A DNA stretch of 6,326 nt, taken from positions 1-6,326 of the forward strand of contig QMLW01000125.1 of NCBI GenBank assembly GCA_003646935.1. Direction: 5' to 3'. The stretch is from Deltaproteobacteria bacterium (GTDB lineage Bacteria > Desulfobacterota > DSM-4660 > Desulfatiglandales > B25-G16). The position numbers and the translations under genes are program-made. Positions 5,296-6,326 of this stretch are shown here, piece after piece; the stretch's first letter is position 1, and each line of letters opens with the position of its first letter. The notes beneath the pieces are model-generated. The model was not told where the DNA came from. It was given only the letters and a program-made list of their open reading frames with translations, and ran no database searches.

Positions 5296-6264
5296 ATGAC
5301 AGACAGGAAATGGACTCGAATGACACCGAAAAAGATAGCCGATTGCCTTGAGGAATATATGGGGCTCGGCATATCGGCGACAACGGTTCATCGCCTGTTG
5401 ACACAGCTCCGATACTCGCTGAAAGGCAACAGCAAGAGCCTGTCGTGTGGGTTTCATCCGGACAGGGATAAACAATTCAATATCATCCAACATCTTCGGG
5501 AGCAGTTCATGGCCGCTGGTGATCCCATTATCAGTGTGGACACAAAAAAGAAGGAGCCAATCGGGCTTTTCAAAAACCCAGGGCGAACATGGTCTCGTAA
5601 GGCCAAGAAAGTCAAGGACCACGATTTCCGTTCCGAGGCTGAGGCCATTGCTTCACCGTATGGAATCTACGATCTCATAAAAAATCGTGGTGTGTTGGTC
5701 GTAGGGAAATCTGCTGACACCCCTGAGTTCGCTGCCAACTGTATTGCCATGTGGTGGAGGCGTCATAGCAGATTCCACTACCCGAGCTCCCATCGGTTAC
5801 TCATCCTGGAAGACAGCGGTGGAAGTAATGGGGCACGCCCCCGGGCTTTCAAAAGATTTCTTCAAGAACGAATCGCTGACAAGTTCGGCATGGAAATAAC
5901 TGTATCGCACTATCCGACTGGGGCAAGCAAATGGAATCCTATTGAACATAGGATGTTCAGCGAGATCAGCAAAAACTGGGCTGGACATCCCTTGGAGAGT
6001 TTTGAAATACTTCTGAATTTTGTGCGCAACACGAAAACGCAGACTGGCCTGAAAGTCGAATCATATTTCGATCCGCGTGAATACGAAAAGGGGATCAAGG
6101 TCCCTGATAAGGAATTCAAAGGACTCAACATCACCAAAAGCAACACTCTCGGAAACTGGAATTACACGATTGCTCCCAGGTCAGTTGCGACTGAAAAACC
6201 TCACACGGACATGAGCCCGTTTCTGGGCACTGAGTATGGCACCAAATTGCGTGCCGCCATTTGA
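5296..6264 (+). CDS. ISAzo13-family transposase, catalytic second frame
   Basis: Carries the RNase H-like DDE domain that cuts and joins DNA ends during transposition. Numbered from ATG 5296: D82 in IISVDTKKKE, D173 in LEDSGGSNG, E217 in WNPIEHRMF, so the catalytic triad is intact (352, 443 and 487 in the predicted fusion). Upstream of it lie WTRMTPKKIADCL (6-18) and a helix-turn-helix TTVHRLLTQLRYSL (29-42); the C-terminus has TGLKVESYFD and GNWNYTI, all typical of the family. The frame is open and conserved back to 5236, meaning the normal product is probably a -1 fusion with the first frame. Separate initiation at 5296 (GGAG 5 nt upstream) is possible but would omit part of the conserved domain. 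No internal stop or deletion was seen. Confidence 0.85.
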   Translation: MTDRKWTRMTPKKIADCLEEYMGLGISATTVHRLLTQLRYSLKGNSKSLSCGFHPDRDKQFNIIQHLREQFMAAGDPIISVDTKKKEPIGLFKNPGRTWSRKAKKVKDHDFRSEAEAIASPYGIYDLIKNRGVLVVGKSADTPEFAANCIAMWWRRHSRFHYPSSHRLLILEDSGGSNGARPRAFKRFLQERIADKFGMEITVSHYPTGASKWNPIEHRMFSEISKNWAGHPLESFEILLNFVRNTKTQTGLKVESYFDPREYEKGIKVPDKEFKGLNITKSNTLGNWNYTIAPRSVATEKPHTDMSPFLGTEYGTKLRAAI

Positions 6265-6326
6265 AAAATGTGAATTTATTTCTGAGCAGACCCTTAGCAA
6301 CACCTCCGGTAAATACTACATCGGGC

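Larger units (their letters stand above)
4424..6268 (+). mobile_element. ISAzo13-family insertion sequence (ends approximate)
   Basis: The element holds two overlapping-frame transposase reading frames, its own promoter and a hairpin at the start. The family is given by the C-terminal part: SVDTKKKE, EDSGGSNG, and SKWNPIEHRMFS with D, D and E in place, and the upstream KLGHGG and GGGRKRVEKK. The limits given are a minimum, set by a 10-bp inverted pair TTTTTCAAAT / ATTTGAAAAA; true ends and target duplication were not identified. The element lies outside the metabolic operons, to the upstream side of the small gene, and interrupts no recognisable gene. Confidence 0.75.

Noticed and set aside
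4104..6264. Novel defence or CRISPR-like system around the insertion sequence
   Set aside because: The only proteins are a transposase and a small helical protein; there are no spaced repeats, nucleases or effector genes.

Overview
The window reads as ordinary chromosome of a Gram-negative, probably anaerobic bacterium, followed by an insertion sequence. A Desulfobacterota / former Deltaproteobacteria origin is my best guess. It rests on the gene content (class I purine nucleoside phosphorylase coupled to MTA/SAH deaminase, the COG2187/COG0645 kinase pair and a small 'MKYTCEDY' protein). It is an inference from memory of such genomes and was not tested by a search.

Left part (1-1860, minus strand): a promoter at about 1863-1891 drives a two-gene unit. 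The first gene is an aminoglycoside-phosphotransferase-fold kinase. It is followed 21 bp later by a small P-loop kinase with an unusual Walker A motif. In many bacteria these two are halves of a single protein; here they are separate genes in the same N-to-C order. Beyond them, a gene running off the left edge shows only its first 22 codons and looks like the start of NAD kinase.

Middle (1860-4100, plus strand): a back-to-back promoter drives purine nucleoside phosphorylase and, overlapping it by 4 bp (ATGA), 5-methylthioadenosine/S-adenosylhomocysteine deaminase. Together they suggest purine and methylthioadenosine salvage by deamination first (adenosine, MTA or SAH to the inosine form), then phosphorolysis of the 6-oxopurine nucleoside to hypoxanthine. 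The specificity residues of the phosphorylase (E191, N233) fit that order. A 48-residue helical-hairpin protein of unknown function converges on this operon with a 5-bp gap.

Right part (about 4420-6270, plus strand): an ISAzo13-family insertion sequence with an intact DDE triad. Three features are notable. (1) The transposase is split into two frames that join by a -1 shift at an A8 run, placed exactly where the family sequence continues, giving a predicted 592-residue fusion. (2) The first frame carries about 150 extra N-terminal residues that look like two winged-helix domains. (3) The start codon and weak ribosome-binding site lie in one arm of a near-perfect 18-bp inverted repeat. The other arm overlaps the promoter -10, so only read-through transcripts would fold over the start. 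This is the most interesting part of the window. The element's outer ends are not securely identified.

No rRNA, tRNA, CRISPR array or defence island was seen. The stretch 4251-4437 holds no gene that I can support.
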